A stretch of DNA of 51,932 nt from SYFY01 sp031385325 (GTDB taxonomy: Bacteria; Pseudomonadota; Gammaproteobacteria; Pseudomonadales; Azotimanducaceae). Within the stretch, counting starts at the first letter, position 1. Every line of letters begins with the position of its first letter. The position numbers were made by a program, and so were the translations under genes. Below are positions 9,372 through 18,442 of the stretch, one piece after another. The notes beneath the pieces were generated by a model. That model made no database searches, was not told where the DNA came from, and saw nothing but the letters and a program-made list of their open reading frames with translations. The stretch lies in NCBI GenBank assembly GCA_031385325.1, contig JANNBJ010000184.1:1-51932 (forward strand), written 5' to 3'.

Positions 9372-10550
9372 ATGATGAACACAAGGGCTAACTGGAACTA
9401 TCCAACGTCGGTCCGCTTTGGCGCGGGCCGAGTCATTGAACTGGCTGATGCGTGCCGAGCCACCGGCATCACACGGCCGCTGGTTGTCACGGATGCGGGA
9501 CTGGCGACACTGCCCATCACCCAGCAGGCGATGGAAATACTGCGCAGTGCAGGGCTGAATCCTGTTCTGTTCGCTGACGTCAAACCCAATCCGGTGGCCG
9601 CGAACCTGCAAGCGGGGACCACGGCTTTCAACAAGGGCGCACACGACGGTGTGGTTGCCTTCGGTGGTGGCAGTGGTCTGGATACCGGCAAGCTGATCGC
9701 CTTCATGGCACGCCAGACCCGAAGCGTCTGGGACTTCGAAGACGTCGACGACTGGTGGACCCGAGCCGATGCCACGGTGATCGCACCAATCATTGCCGTT
9801 CCAACTACAGCGGGAACCGGCTCGGAAGTCGGCCGCGCAGGCGTGCTGACAGACACGTCCACACAAACAAAAAAAGTCATCTTTCATCCGCAGATGATGC
9901 CTGCGATCGTCATCTGTGATCCTGCGCTGACCACCAGCCTGCCGCCTTTCATCACTGCGGGCACTGGCATGGACGCGCTCGCCCACTGTCTTGAAGCGTA
10001 TTGCGCGCCGGGTTACCACCCCATGGCCGAAGGCATCGCCGTGGAGGGCATGCGTCTCGTCTTCGAAAACCTGCGCAAAGTGATGCACAACGGCAACGAC
10101 ATCGAGGCCAGGGGTCACCTGATGACGGCTGCCGCCATGGGCGCAACGGCATTTCAGAAGGGTCTCGGCGCCATCCATGCGCTGTCGCATCCAGTAGGGT
10201 CACTGCACGATACCCATCACGGCATGACCAACGCCGTGTTCATGCCCTACGTACTTGAATTCAATCGACCGGCCATCGAAGTAAAGATCGCAAGGCTCGC
10301 AGCCTGGCTTGGAATCGCCAACGGATTTGATGGTTTCATGACCGCGGTGCTGGCTCTGCGCGGGGATATCGGTGTCCCGAACACCCTGGCGGGGTTGAAG
10401 GTGGATGACCGGTACCGTGATCGTATCGCCAAGATGGCAGTGGTTGATCCCACAGCCGGTGGCAATCCTGTGCCACTCACCGAAGCTGCGGCTGACACGC
10501 TGTTTGGTGCCGCGCTGTCGGGTGATTCATCTGCCTTGCGATCTGCGTAG
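9372..10550 (+). CDS. Iron-containing (group III) alcohol dehydrogenase
   Basis: This is a 392-residue enzyme with the NAD(P)-binding GGGSGLD motif (98-104), PTTAGTGSEV (144-153) and the metal site D201/H205 (GMDALAHCLEAY) with H269 and H283 (AIHALSH and DTHHG). All ligands of the FucO-type fold are therefore present. It oxidises primary alcohols or reduces aldehydes in the cytoplasm. It starts five bases after the glutamine-synthetase-like gene and closes the operon. The likely role is oxidation of the alcohol end of a gamma-glutamylated amino alcohol (inference). No aldehyde dehydrogenase or gamma-glutamyl hydrolase follows, so later steps would be encoded elsewhere. Confidence 0.85.
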   Translation: MMNTRANWNYPTSVRFGAGRVIELADACRATGITRPLVVTDAGLATLPITQQAMEILRSAGLNPVLFADVKPNPVAANLQAGTTAFNKGAHDGVVAFGGGSGLDTGKLIAFMARQTRSVWDFEDVDDWWTRADATVIAPIIAVPTTAGTGSEVGRAGVLTDTSTQTKKVIFHPQMMPAIVICDPALTTSLPPFITAGTGMDALAHCLEAYCAPGYHPMAEGIAVEGMRLVFENLRKVMHNGNDIEARGHLMTAAAMGATAFQKGLGAIHALSHPVGSLHDTHHGMTNAVFMPYVLEFNRPAIEVKIARLAAWLGIANGFDGFMTAVLALRGDIGVPNTLAGLKVDDRYRDRIAKMAVVDPTAGGNPVPLTEAAADTLFGAALSGDSSALRSA

Positions 10551-10776
10551 GAGTCTGCGCGGCGCGAACTCCAGCGACTTGTTGCCTGCACTCGCTCACA
10601 CATTGCGTACCGACTGTGCCCTGTTAGGCTAACGCGCTTTCAGGCGGACGCCTCCAGACAAGGTTTTTCAGGAAGACGATGATCAGATTGATTCAGGGTT
10701 CTGACCCATGGGGCTCTCTCAACAAACCTCTGCAAGGTTGTGGGGCAATGCGGACAGATACCCTCGGAGCCCGTAC

Positions 10777-11547
10777 GTGAACGAGACACAGACGCTGCAA
10801 TCGGCGCCGTCCATTGCCATCGAAAATCTCGTCAAACGCTTCCCGAAACAGAATCGGGACGTTATTCATGATCTGACATTTACGATACCGCAGCGCCAGT
10901 GTGTGTCGCTGCTCGGTCCTTCCGGGTGCGGCAAAACCACCCTGCTCCGGTTGATGATGGGTATTGAACAACCATCCTCGGGACATCTTTCGATCGACCC
11001 TGCGTTATCTGGCCAACTCTCCTACGTTTTTCAGGAGCCTCGCCTCGTGCCTTGGCGAACCAGCCGGGAAAACGTACTCCTGCCACTGGAGCTTGCCGGT
11101 ACCGAAACAAGCGTTGCGAGCGACGAGATCGATGCTCTGCTGACCTCACTGGGTCTGGGCGAGCGATTATCCAATTTTCCAAAAGAACTCAGCGGTGGCA
11201 TGCAGATGCGGGTTGCGCTGGCCCGTGCGCTGATTACCAAGCCGAAGGTCTTGTTACTCGACGAACCCTTCGCTGCACTCGATGAACGCACACGCTTCCG
11301 CCTGCAGGACTTGCTGCTGGATCTGCGCGACCGTCTGCAACTGCAGTACATCTTTGTCACGCATTCCATTTCCGAGGCGGTCTACCTCGGCGATCGGGTG
11401 CTGCTGATGAATCGACACGGTCAACTCGATCAGGATCGTCACATCGAATTCGCAGCGCGAGGTCAATCGCTGAAATTGACGTCCGTCTTCAATGAACACG
11501 TCAGCGCCTTCGCCTCACGATTTACCGAACTGGAGAGCAGCACATGA
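10777..11547 (+). CDS. ABC transporter ATP-binding protein (NMT1/nitrate/taurine type)
   Basis: A nucleotide-binding domain of the SsuB/TauB/ThiZ type. It has Walker A GPSGCGKTT, a Q-loop near VFQEPRLVPW, signature LSGGMQMRVALARA, Walker B VLLLDEPFAALDE and switch His in FVTHSISEA. I prefer the GTG at 10777 (VNETQTLQ), preceded by CGGAG, because only about 14 residues then precede the conserved IAIENLVKRF. An in-frame ATG at 10708 would add 23 residues without a clear ribosome binding site. It overlaps the permease gene by four bases (ATGA). Together with the next two genes it makes a complete importer. Confidence 0.88.
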   Translation: MNETQTLQSAPSIAIENLVKRFPKQNRDVIHDLTFTIPQRQCVSLLGPSGCGKTTLLRLMMGIEQPSSGHLSIDPALSGQLSYVFQEPRLVPWRTSRENVLLPLELAGTETSVASDEIDALLTSLGLGERLSNFPKELSGGMQMRVALARALITKPKVLLLDEPFAALDERTRFRLQDLLLDLRDRLQLQYIFVTHSISEAVYLGDRVLLMNRHGQLDQDRHIEFAARGQSLKLTSVFNEHVSAFASRFTELESST

Positions 11548-12305
11548 TGGCATCCATTCGGGACAAACTGCCGGCATGGGTGTTTCTGATCGCTTTGATG
11601 GCACTGTGGGAAACTGCAGTCGGCAGGGAGTGGGTTGCGGCCTACCTGCTACCCGCGCCCAGCGAGATCTACGCAACGTCCGTCGAACTCTGGCCAGAAA
11701 TCTGGAGCGCCACGCAGTCGACGTTCAACTCGATCCTCTGGGGAATAGGCGCAAGCTTCAGCATCGGCGTGACACTCGCGATCGCATTTTTTGCTGTCCC
11801 CATATTGCGCCGGGCCATCCTGCCTTTTTGCGTGTTTTTTCAAACCGTACCGATCATCGCGATCGCACCACTCCTCGTCATCTGGTTCGGCTTCGGTGAA
11901 ACCACCGTGAAGGCGTCGGCATTCATCGTTTCGCTGTTTCCCATCCTTGCCAACACGTTGACCGGTTTACAGGAAACGGACCCCTTGTTGCGTGAGATGT
12001 TCGCGCTCTACAAACCGTCGCGATGGAAGACCATCATCAAGCTGCAGGTGCCATCGGCGATACCGTACATCCTCACCGGGTTGCGCATCTCGGTGGGGCT
12101 TGCCACCATCGGCGCTATTGTTGGCGAGTTCATCGCAGGTGGCGGACTTGGCAGCCTCATCGATTCGGCGCGCACACAACAACGTGTCGATCTCGTATTC
12201 AGTGGCGTGATCGCGTCCAGCGTGCTGGCGTTGCTCCTGGTTCTGTCCATCGATCTGATCAGCGGGCTGCTGCTGCGGCGGCGGCCCTATACAAGGAGTG
12301 CATGA
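11544..12305 (+). CDS. ABC transporter permease (SsuC/TauC/ThiX type)
   Basis: This is a 253-residue inner-membrane subunit with about six hydrophobic segments. It carries the coupling EAA-like loop LREMFALYKPSRWKTIIKLQVPSAIPYILTGLRI followed by GEFIAGGGLGSLI, as in the binding-protein-dependent transport permease family. It begins inside the ATPase gene (ATGA) and ends in an overlap with the substrate-binding protein gene, so the three are translationally coupled. Confidence 0.9.
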   Translation: MMASIRDKLPAWVFLIALMALWETAVGREWVAAYLLPAPSEIYATSVELWPEIWSATQSTFNSILWGIGASFSIGVTLAIAFFAVPILRRAILPFCVFFQTVPIIAIAPLLVIWFGFGETTVKASAFIVSLFPILANTLTGLQETDPLLREMFALYKPSRWKTIIKLQVPSAIPYILTGLRISVGLATIGAIVGEFIAGGGLGSLIDSARTQQRVDLVFSGVIASSVLALLLVLSIDLISGLLLRRRPYTRSA

Positions 12306-13234
12306 TGTTTGGAAGATTGCTGGCGATGCTGGTGCTTGGGGTCTGCGGCGTGGCCACAGCCGATCCCACAACGCTTGCCTTGAACTGGAAGGCGGAGCCC
12401 CAGTTCGGCGGTTTCTATGCGGCCCAGGTGCTTGGGTTGTACAAGAAGAACATGCTCGACGTATCAATCATCGAGGGCGGCTCCGGTACACCAACCATTC
12501 AGGTACTCGGCGCCGGCAAGGTGGACTACGCCGTGGTGTCTGCCGACGAGGTGGTGATCTCCCATGACCGTGGTGCAAAAAACGTGGTCGCCCTGTTCGC
12601 GACGTTTCAGACCAACCCACAAGCCATCATGGTGCACTCCGAACGAGGCTTCCGCTCCTTGGGCGACGTCTTGCGCAGCGATGGCACCTTGTTATGGCAA
12701 GCCGGTCTGCCATACGCGCAGTACCTGAAGAAAAAATACTCACCCATGAAGGTCAATACCGCCCCCTATCTCGGTGGTATCGGCAACTTCCAGAACGACC
12801 CGAATCTGTCGCAACAGTGTTTTGTTACCAGCGAGCCTCTGACCGCGCGCCGCGCCGGGCTGAAGGTGGCAAGTTTCCTGGTCGCAGAAAGTGGATACAA
12901 CCCGTATACGACAGTCTTGGTGACAACACGTGAACACCTGCGCGACCACCCGCAGGAAGTTGCGAGCATGACTGCCGCTGTACGTGCCGGATGGGAAGCG
13001 TATCTGGCGGACCCGTCAGCCACCAATGCTGCAATGGGAAGGCTCAACAAGGCCATGGACGCCCAGACGTTTCTTGACAGCGCCCGTGCACAGGTCAGCC
13101 TCATTCGCACCAGTGATATCAAAGCTCTGGGTGAAATGTCGCTGACACGTTGGCAAACGCTGGTGGATCAGTTGAAGGATCTGAAATCGGTCCGATCAGC
13201 GATTGTTACGAAGGACTTGTTCGTCAGCCCTTGA
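12302..13234 (+). CDS. NMT1/THI5-like periplasmic substrate-binding protein
   Basis: The 310-residue product has a signal peptide (MMFGRLLAMLVLGVCGVATA, residues 1-20). The mature protein starts with TTLALNWKAEPQFGGFYAAQVLGLYKKN, the classical opening of NMT1/THI5-like proteins (TauA, SsuA, ThiY families), and continues with GAGKVDYAVVSADEVV. The start ATG 12302 overlaps the permease stop. Family members bind pyrimidine thiamin precursors, sulfonates, nitrate or riboflavin. I see no thiamin, sulfonate or nitrate gene next to it and no TPP riboswitch upstream that I can recognise, so the ligand is undecided. Being downstream of the amino-alcohol operon is suggestive but about 226 bp separate the units. 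Confidence 0.85.
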   Translation: MMFGRLLAMLVLGVCGVATADPTTLALNWKAEPQFGGFYAAQVLGLYKKNMLDVSIIEGGSGTPTIQVLGAGKVDYAVVSADEVVISHDRGAKNVVALFATFQTNPQAIMVHSERGFRSLGDVLRSDGTLLWQAGLPYAQYLKKKYSPMKVNTAPYLGGIGNFQNDPNLSQQCFVTSEPLTARRAGLKVASFLVAESGYNPYTTVLVTTREHLRDHPQEVASMTAAVRAGWEAYLADPSATNAAMGRLNKAMDAQTFLDSARAQVSLIRTSDIKALGEMSLTRWQTLVDQLKDLKSVRSAIVTKDLFVSP

Positions 13235-13254
13235 ACGGATTGCCAATTCGCAAC

Positions 13255-13274
13255 GGCGACGGGGCACCGTCGCC
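13255..13274. terminator. GC-rich hairpin between convergent genes
   Basis: GGCGACGG (13255-13262) pairs perfectly with CCGTCGCC (13267-13274) around a GGCA loop. It sits 20 bp after the stop of the substrate-binding protein gene and just before the stop of the opposing DUF1232 gene. No T-run follows on either strand, so intrinsic termination is uncertain. Confidence 0.35.
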
Positions 13275-13291
13275 TCAGGACAGACTCTGAA

Positions 13292-13846
13292 TCAGAAGGG
13301 TGATCGACCCAATCGAGCTGCCCACAGTGACGAACGCCGTCGACGCATGCGCTCGTGGAGTTGTGTGCGTCGAGCAGCCATCCAGGTTTCCTGAGAGAGA
13401 TCCTTGCCACCCGCGCCACGCCGCGCGATCTCGTTCTCACGATATTTGCAGAAGTCCTTGTAGGCTTCGACATCATGGCTGAGGTCCGTGCAGACCATCT
13501 CGATCATGATGGCATCGTCGAGCAAACCGATGCCCGGAATGTTGTCGGGTATCAAGTCCTGCGGATCGCAGACATAGGCGATGGCATTGGCGATACGGGC
13601 ACGGTCTTCGCCGCCTAGATTCCAATGGGTGTCGGTGATCATGCGAACCAGCATCTCGAACTTTTCAAATCGTTCGCGTACAAAACCCGGCATGTCGACA
13701 TCACGAACTTCCGCCAGCATCTTGGTGGCCGATTCGATGATGGTACTCTCGCCGACGCGGGCGGCTTTTTCCTTTGCCTCGTTCATCCGGGCCGCGAAAT
13801 ATTCCAGGTCCTTGTCAGAGAGTTGGAAGGAAACGGTAAGCGGCAT
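13292..13846 (-). CDS. DUF1232 (YkvA-like) protein
   Basis: The product is 184 residues. The core ARIANAIAYVCDPQDLIPDNIPGIGLLDDAIMI (about residues 82-115) is the DUF1232 signature, normally a short amphipathic or membrane-associated hairpin with the DLIPD-PxxGxLDDA pattern. A helical N-terminal region and a very basic C-terminus (HERMRRRRSS) flank it. Function is unknown. It lies 35 bp downstream of the TPR gene and could be the last gene of the TonB operon. Confidence 0.7.
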   Translation of the reverse strand: MPLTVSFQLSDKDLEYFAARMNEAKEKAARVGESTIIESATKMLAEVRDVDMPGFVRERFEKFEMLVRMITDTHWNLGGEDRARIANAIAYVCDPQDLIPDNIPGIGLLDDAIMIEMVCTDLSHDVEAYKDFCKYRENEIARRGAGGKDLSQETWMAARRTQLHERMRRRRSSLWAARLGRSPF

Positions 13847-13881
13847 CAGATACTCCTCTGGGTTGATCGCGATTCAAGCGA

Positions 13882-15105
13882 TCAGGATTGCGTCGAATCG
13901 ATGTGGGCAATCCAGCTTTTTGCCTGGGATGCAACCTTCGGGAACTGGGCCGCTTTGACAAACGCCGCGCGTGCCTCTTTGATTTCCTTCTGGCGAAGCA
14001 GGGAAATGCCCATCAACAACTGGCCATTACCCGGGTCTTTGAGATTGCCTTTGGCAAATGCACTTCGCATGGCTTCTTCAGCTGCTTTCCAACTCTCGTC
14101 ACGCACCTTGATTTCGGCGATGCGGACATACAGATCCCCGGTGTTGTGCATGCTGGCTGCTTTGGTCAGTGGCACCATCGCGCGATCGTAACTTCGTGCG
14201 GCGATCCACATATATGAGGCCTTTTCCAGGGTCTTCTCATCGGCAGTCACGCGACCTTTCTTGATTTCGTCCTCGAGTAATTTTGCCGCACGGAACGGCA
14301 CACCCGTAAACGCCTGAAGATCTGCCAGGGATTTCAGATCGGACTCCGACTCGAACATTCCCGCCATATAAGAGAGTTGAGCGACGGCCAGCGCTTTCTC
14401 ATATTGTTCCATCTGCCGATACACCGCAGACAGCTGAATCCAGTTGCCGCGCTTTTCCGGTGCCAGTTGCACCAGATGCTTCAACAGTGGCAGCGCCTTG
14501 TCGTATTCCTCTCGTTCGAGACGAAGGGCCAGCAGCAGCTCAATCCAGTTGACCTGTGGCTTCTCAGCCAGATCCACAGCTTTTTGCGCAGGCTCAATGG
14601 CTGACTTGTGATCTTCGAGGCGGTAGTACGCAATCGCCAACAAATAGTAGGCGCCTGAGTTTGGCGTCGGTGTCAGCGTAAACCACTGTTTCAGGGCATC
14701 AGCACCTTCACGCCATTTTTCCTGAACCATGAAAAGCTGAGCGATCTGGTAACGAGCGCTCAGGATTTCAACGTCGGTCATCCCGCCCGTCGCGACCGCA
14801 GCCTGCAAATGCCGGCTGGCACCCGCGTAGTCATTTTCCGAACTGGCGATCGACGCCAGCATCTGTTCGACCCGGCTGTTCTCGTAAGGTGAGAGCTTTT
14901 CCGCGTTCAACTTGGCGAGCGCCGCCTTGGCTTCTCCGAACTTCTCGGCGTTGACGGCCTCAATCGCCTCATTCAATCGTTTGCCGGTTGCCGCATCAAT
15001 TTGTGGCGCCTCACGCTTCTCTTCAGCCGAATTCGCAGGAATTGCGGAGAAAACAGTGCCGAGCAGCGACAGGACGATAATCAGCCTTTTCAACTTCACC
15101 TTCAC
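13882..15105 (-). CDS. Exported TPR protein of the TonB operon
   Basis: A 407-residue protein with an N-terminal signal peptide (LIIVLSLLGTVFSAIPANSA, to about residue 27). Helical tetratricopeptide-like repeats then run through most of the chain; recurrent patterns such as AYYLLAIAYYRLEDHKSAI and NWIQLSAVYRQMEQYEKAL are visible. It begins with GTG directly after the TGA of tonB. TPR proteins occupy this last position in TtpC-type TonB operons and probably scaffold the periplasmic complex. The exact partner is unknown. The conserved operon position gives good confidence for involvement in TonB energisation. Confidence 0.8.
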   Translation of the reverse strand: MKVKLKRLIIVLSLLGTVFSAIPANSAEEKREAPQIDAATGKRLNEAIEAVNAEKFGEAKAALAKLNAEKLSPYENSRVEQMLASIASSENDYAGASRHLQAAVATGGMTDVEILSARYQIAQLFMVQEKWREGADALKQWFTLTPTPNSGAYYLLAIAYYRLEDHKSAIEPAQKAVDLAEKPQVNWIELLLALRLEREEYDKALPLLKHLVQLAPEKRGNWIQLSAVYRQMEQYEKALAVAQLSYMAGMFESESDLKSLADLQAFTGVPFRAAKLLEDEIKKGRVTADEKTLEKASYMWIAARSYDRAMVPLTKAASMHNTGDLYVRIAEIKVRDESWKAAEEAMRSAFAKGNLKDPGNGQLLMGISLLRQKEIKEARAAFVKAAQFPKVASQAKSWIAHIDSTQS

Positions 15106-15702
15106 TCAATCCTCCAGGTCGAATCGGAGTACGACTCGGATACCACGACGTTCGACGGCGCGGCCTTCCTCGACTTTCGGGTTGTACTTCCAGCGCGAAA
15201 TCGCCCTGGTTGCAGCGTCTTCAAACAGCCCTTTGGGTTCGGAATCGATCACCCTCAGGTCCTTCACGGTTCCGGATGTCGTGATGGTGAATTCGAATTG
15301 CACCCAGCCTTCGACACCTCTGGACTGCGCACGGCGCGGATACTCGGGGTTGATTCGCACCAGCGGAATCACGTCGCGGTCGGAACCACCGCTCACCGTG
15401 ATGCCACCCATGCCCACTTCACTCGTGACGTTCATCTTGAAGTTGGCGCTGTTGTCACCCGCATCAAAATTCGTGCGCGCCATGTCCGGCATTTCGGGAA
15501 CCTGCTGAGGTTTTGGTCGATCAACTTTGTCGCGCTTGGATTCGGTCGTTGTATCGTGCCGAAGTGGCGTGAAGTCAATTCGCACCGCCGGTCGCAGATC
15601 CCCGGCATAGCCTCCGCTTGTGATCAGCACCCACATGAACCAGAACATCGCGACTGTAACCAGTAGACCCAGTACAACCGCCATTGGAAATCGCATCGCC
15701 AT
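15106..15702 (-). CDS. tonB: TonB energy transducer
   Basis: The 198-residue product has one N-terminal membrane segment (about residues 8-28), a short Pro/Lys-containing periplasmic linker, and a C-terminal TonB domain. That domain contains VPLVRINPEYPRRAQSRGVEG, FTITTSGTVKDLRVID and the terminal ATRAISRWKYNP, including the YP pair used for TonB-box contact. It couples the proton motive force gathered by ExbB/ExbD to outer-membrane receptors. Its short linker and its operon with a DUF3450 protein and a large ExbB-like protein place it with the TonB2-type systems rather than the Escherichia coli type. No TonB-dependent receptor gene is in the window. Confidence 0.9.
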   Translation of the reverse strand: MAMRFPMAVVLGLLVTVAMFWFMWVLITSGGYAGDLRPAVRIDFTPLRHDTTTESKRDKVDRPKPQQVPEMPDMARTNFDAGDNSANFKMNVTSEVGMGGITVSGGSDRDVIPLVRINPEYPRRAQSRGVEGWVQFEFTITTSGTVKDLRVIDSEPKGLFEDAATRAISRWKYNPKVEEGRAVERRGIRVVLRFDLED

Positions 15703-15722
15703 GGTAGTTCTCGTTCTCCTGA

Positions 15723-16136
15723 TCAGGCTGACGGCGGCGCCGCTGCGAGAGCCATGTCCTTGATGCCACCTTTCTTGACTTCATCCATCACCTGGGCAAC
15801 CACACCAGCCGGTGCCATCGCGTCACCAATGATCACGACGGTATCATCCGGACGTTCGATGTGCAGACGCTCGATGGCTGATCGCAGACTGCGCAGGGAT
15901 ATCTGCTTGCGATCCATCCAGATGTCGCCATTCTCACGTACCGCAATGTGCAGGTTACCCCGCTCCCGTTGTTCTGCAGTCACTGCAGTCGGGCGCGTCA
16001 CCGTCACGCCCGTTTCCTTGATGAAGGACGTCGTGATGATGAAAAAGATCAACAGATTGAGGACAAAATCGAGCATCGGTGCCAGATCGATACCGTGCTC
16101 TTCGTTTTGCTCCGAGTGATGCATTCCCTTCGCCAT
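15723..16136 (-). CDS. exbD: ExbD biopolymer transport protein, copy 2
   Basis: A 137-residue protein. The N-terminal cytoplasmic segment leads into IDLAPMLDFVLNLLIFFIITTSFI, the ExbD transmembrane helix carrying the essential Asp, followed by a periplasmic domain ending KKGGIKDMALAAAP. I place the start at ATG 16136, because the frame upstream of it is not ExbD-like and overlaps the other exbD gene. It is paralogous to the gene immediately upstream, and both retain the membrane Asp. Paired ExbD genes could form a hetero-dimeric stator plug in the ExbB pentamer (inference). Confidence 0.88.
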   Translation of the reverse strand: MAKGMHHSEQNEEHGIDLAPMLDFVLNLLIFFIITTSFIKETGVTVTRPTAVTAEQRERGNLHIAVRENGDIWMDRKQISLRSLRSAIERLHIERPDDTVVIIGDAMAPAGVVAQVMDEVKKGGIKDMALAAAPPSA

Positions 16137-16140
16137 TGCA

Positions 16141-16548
16141 CTACTCCGCAGTTGCGAACGTGATGTTGTAGACACCACCCAGGTGGATTTCGTCCACGAC
16201 CTGCACCACCAGACCTGTGGGTGCCATCTTGTCAGCCAACACCAGCACGCCCGATTTGGGGCTGACCGCGTATTGTCTTTCGACGTTTGCACGAACCGCC
16301 CGTGGATCAACTACCCGACCCTCAACCCAGACTTCGCCGTTCTCAAGCACTTGAACCGCCAGGCTCTGTTCCGCTTTCGGTGGTGGAGGGCCTCCTGTTG
16401 GCCGACTGACCACCAACCCCGATTCCTTCACGAATACAGCGATGATGATGAAGAAGATCAGCAGATTGAGGACAAAATCCAGCATCGGCGCGAGGTCAAT
16501 GCCATGGGAAGACTCGGTTTCGTGCACGGTGTGTCGCTTGAGTGCCAT
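16141..16548 (-). CDS. exbD: ExbD biopolymer transport protein, copy 1
   Basis: The 135-residue product has the same architecture as its neighbour. IDLAPMLDFVLNLLIFFIIIAVFV is the transmembrane helix with the proton-carrying Asp, and the periplasmic domain includes GEVWVEGRVVDPRAVRANVE. The two ExbD proteins share the membrane helix almost exactly but diverge in the periplasmic half. Intergenic gaps are 1 bp to exbB and 4 bp to the second exbD, indicating one transcript. Confidence 0.88.
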   Translation of the reverse strand: MALKRHTVHETESSHGIDLAPMLDFVLNLLIFFIIIAVFVKESGLVVSRPTGGPPPPKAEQSLAVQVLENGEVWVEGRVVDPRAVRANVERQYAVSPKSGVLVLADKMAPTGLVVQVVDEIHLGGVYNITFATAE

Positions 16549-16549
16549 A

Positions 16550-17074
16550 TCAGAAAGTCAGCCTGTCTTGAAATAACTCTGTTTCCTGCGCGGTGCGCTG
16601 ACGGACGTAATGCAACCAGGGCAGTCCGCTGATACTCACTGCCAGCCCCGTCATGGTGCAGATCATGGCGTGTGATACGCCATCCGCCATCGTACGTGCA
16701 TCGGCCGAACCACGAATCGCCATGGAATCAAACACCTCCAGCATGCCGCTGACGGTACCCACGAGCCCGAGCAGCGGCGCCAGCGGAACCATCACATTCA
16801 GCACCGGAGTGTTGGCCCGCATCGCCGAATTCAGTCTGGATACCATCGCCAGCCGAATCTGCCTTGAGCACCACGAAATATGATCCGGACGCGCATTCCA
16901 TTCCTGAAACAGTTCATCCGCCTCACTTGGCAGCACTCGCTTGAAGTACCACCAGCGCTCGAAGCTCAGCGCCCACAGCACGATACCGTTAATGAAAATC
17001 CAGATCACAAACGGACCACCACCATCAATGAGTGCGGCTACCGCTTCCCACGGACTCGGCATCGATTCAAACAC
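16550..17074 (-). CDS. exbB: ExbB proton channel subunit (TonB2-type)
   Basis: A short ExbB/TolQ homologue of about 174 residues with three membrane segments: FVIWIFINGIVLWALSFERWWYF, then VMVPLAPLLGLVGTVSGMLEVFDSM, then MICTMTGLAVSISGLPWL. The GLVGTVSGM motif is the family hallmark. The likely start is GTG 17074, preceded by GAGAGAAG and overlapping the end of the upstream gene by 8 bp; ATG 17062 is the alternative. It forms the proton channel with ExbD in the inner membrane. Confidence 0.87.
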   Translation of the reverse strand: MFESMPSPWEAVAALIDGGGPFVIWIFINGIVLWALSFERWWYFKRVLPSEADELFQEWNARPDHISWCSRQIRLAMVSRLNSAMRANTPVLNVMVPLAPLLGLVGTVSGMLEVFDSMAIRGSADARTMADGVSHAMICTMTGLAVSISGLPWLHYVRQRTAQETELFQDRLTF

Positions 17075-18440
17075 GACGGCTTCTCTCGATGCTCTCGGCC
17101 AGCATGCCGTTAGACTGCTCATCGAGCATTTGCACAAGACCACGTGACAATGACGACAGTACCGAGTTGCCGAACAGCAACGGGATTGCAATACCGAGAC
17201 CCAGCACCGTCGCGATCATGGCCTGCCCGATACCTTGTGCCATCAACTTGGGATCACTCGATCCTGATTCAGTGATCGCCTGGAAGGTAATGATCATACC
17301 GATCACCGTACCGACCAGACCAAGCAACGGGCCTGCCGCAACCCCGAGTCGGAGGAACGCCTGGAATCGCTCGAGCAGTGGAATTTCTCTGGCCGACGCC
17401 TCGGAGATGCGCAATTCAGCCACATCGTAGTCGTCTTCGATACGCGACTTGTCGCCCTTGAATGCAAGCATCACGCGGCCCAATGGATTGTCGTCTTTGG
17501 GGTTGTCCAGATTCTTGAGCTGGGCGTTCACCTTCGAGCGCACACCGACCAGATAGACCACCTGGAACAGCCAGACGATGACACCAGCTGCACCGATGAG
17601 AAGAATGATGTAACCGACGAACTCTCCCAGCTGAATTCGTTCCCACAATGTCGGACGCTGGCTGTAGAGCCCGAAAATTACTCCACGGCCGGGGTCCACG
17701 ACCCCGCGAACGTATCCGCCGCTAGCTCCCTCCAGATCCTCAACAGACGTCTTGAACGCGCCCAACATGCCCTGCTTCGGCAAAACTGTGAGCGCTTCAA
17801 GTTCCGATCGGTAGACCAGGAACTGGCCATCGGAGCTTGCAGCGAACGGTCCGACTCGGGTGATCTTGGCCGGTGTAGTGTCGCCATTGGCGGCCACGAT
17901 CTTGCCGTCATATTTGGCAACTCGACCACTCTCCGTCATCTCGTTCTGAATCTCGAACCACAACCGTTCAAGTTCATCGATGGAGGGCAGTGCCTTGGCA
18001 CCGGCAAGCTCTCGCAAAAAGTCAGCTCGTCCCGGGTACTGGGCACTGATCAATGACTGTTCAACGTTGTTGGCGGTATCGCCGGCAACCTGACGCGTCA
18101 CACCGAACAACTCACCCATGTTGCCTTCACGCTCACGCAACAGGGCATTCTGTTCCTTGATCGTCACTTCGTTTGCATCGAACTCCGATGACAGTCGAGC
18201 ACTCTCGGCTTCTGCGGACGCGAGCGCGGACTCGGCCTGTTTCAGCATGCCGGCCTGTTTGGCCTGATCGGTCTTGAATTCCAGCTCACGGGCTGCGTTT
18301 TCCTTCGACTCGACAGCACGCGCCGCACGGATCTGACTCATCAGATCATCAAGAGATGCCGCAGCGGCAAAAGCTGCGCCCCCGACAAAGGGAGAAAGCA
18401 TCAACAGGGCAAAAACGAACTTCTTGGCAAATCGATTCAT
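17067..18440 (-). CDS. MotA/TolQ/ExbB family protein with large periplasmic coiled coil (TtpC-like)
   Basis: A 457-residue protein. There is a signal peptide (residues 1 to about 27), then a long helical, charged region (about 28-130, AARAVESKENAARELEFKTDQAKQ and following) likely to form a coiled coil. A second periplasmic domain follows, then a C-terminal three-helix ExbB-like channel domain with GPLLGLVGTVIGMIITFQAI. TtpC proteins of Vibrio TonB2 systems have this arrangement and are required for iron-siderophore uptake through that TonB. It lies between DUF3450 and exbB genes, as in known TtpC operons. Confidence 0.88.
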   Translation of the reverse strand: MNRFAKKFVFALLMLSPFVGGAAFAAAASLDDLMSQIRAARAVESKENAARELEFKTDQAKQAGMLKQAESALASAEAESARLSSEFDANEVTIKEQNALLREREGNMGELFGVTRQVAGDTANNVEQSLISAQYPGRADFLRELAGAKALPSIDELERLWFEIQNEMTESGRVAKYDGKIVAANGDTTPAKITRVGPFAASSDGQFLVYRSELEALTVLPKQGMLGAFKTSVEDLEGASGGYVRGVVDPGRGVIFGLYSQRPTLWERIQLGEFVGYIILLIGAAGVIVWLFQVVYLVGVRSKVNAQLKNLDNPKDDNPLGRVMLAFKGDKSRIEDDYDVAELRISEASAREIPLLERFQAFLRLGVAAGPLLGLVGTVIGMIITFQAITESGSSDPKLMAQGIGQAMIATVLGLGIAIPLLFGNSVLSSLSRGLVQMLDEQSNGMLAESIERSRRV

Positions 18441-18442
18441 GG

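Noticed and set aside
12302..13234. Thiamin-precursor (ThiY) binding protein
   Set aside because: The N-terminal fold fits, but no TPP riboswitch or thi gene is seen nearby, so the ligand is left open.
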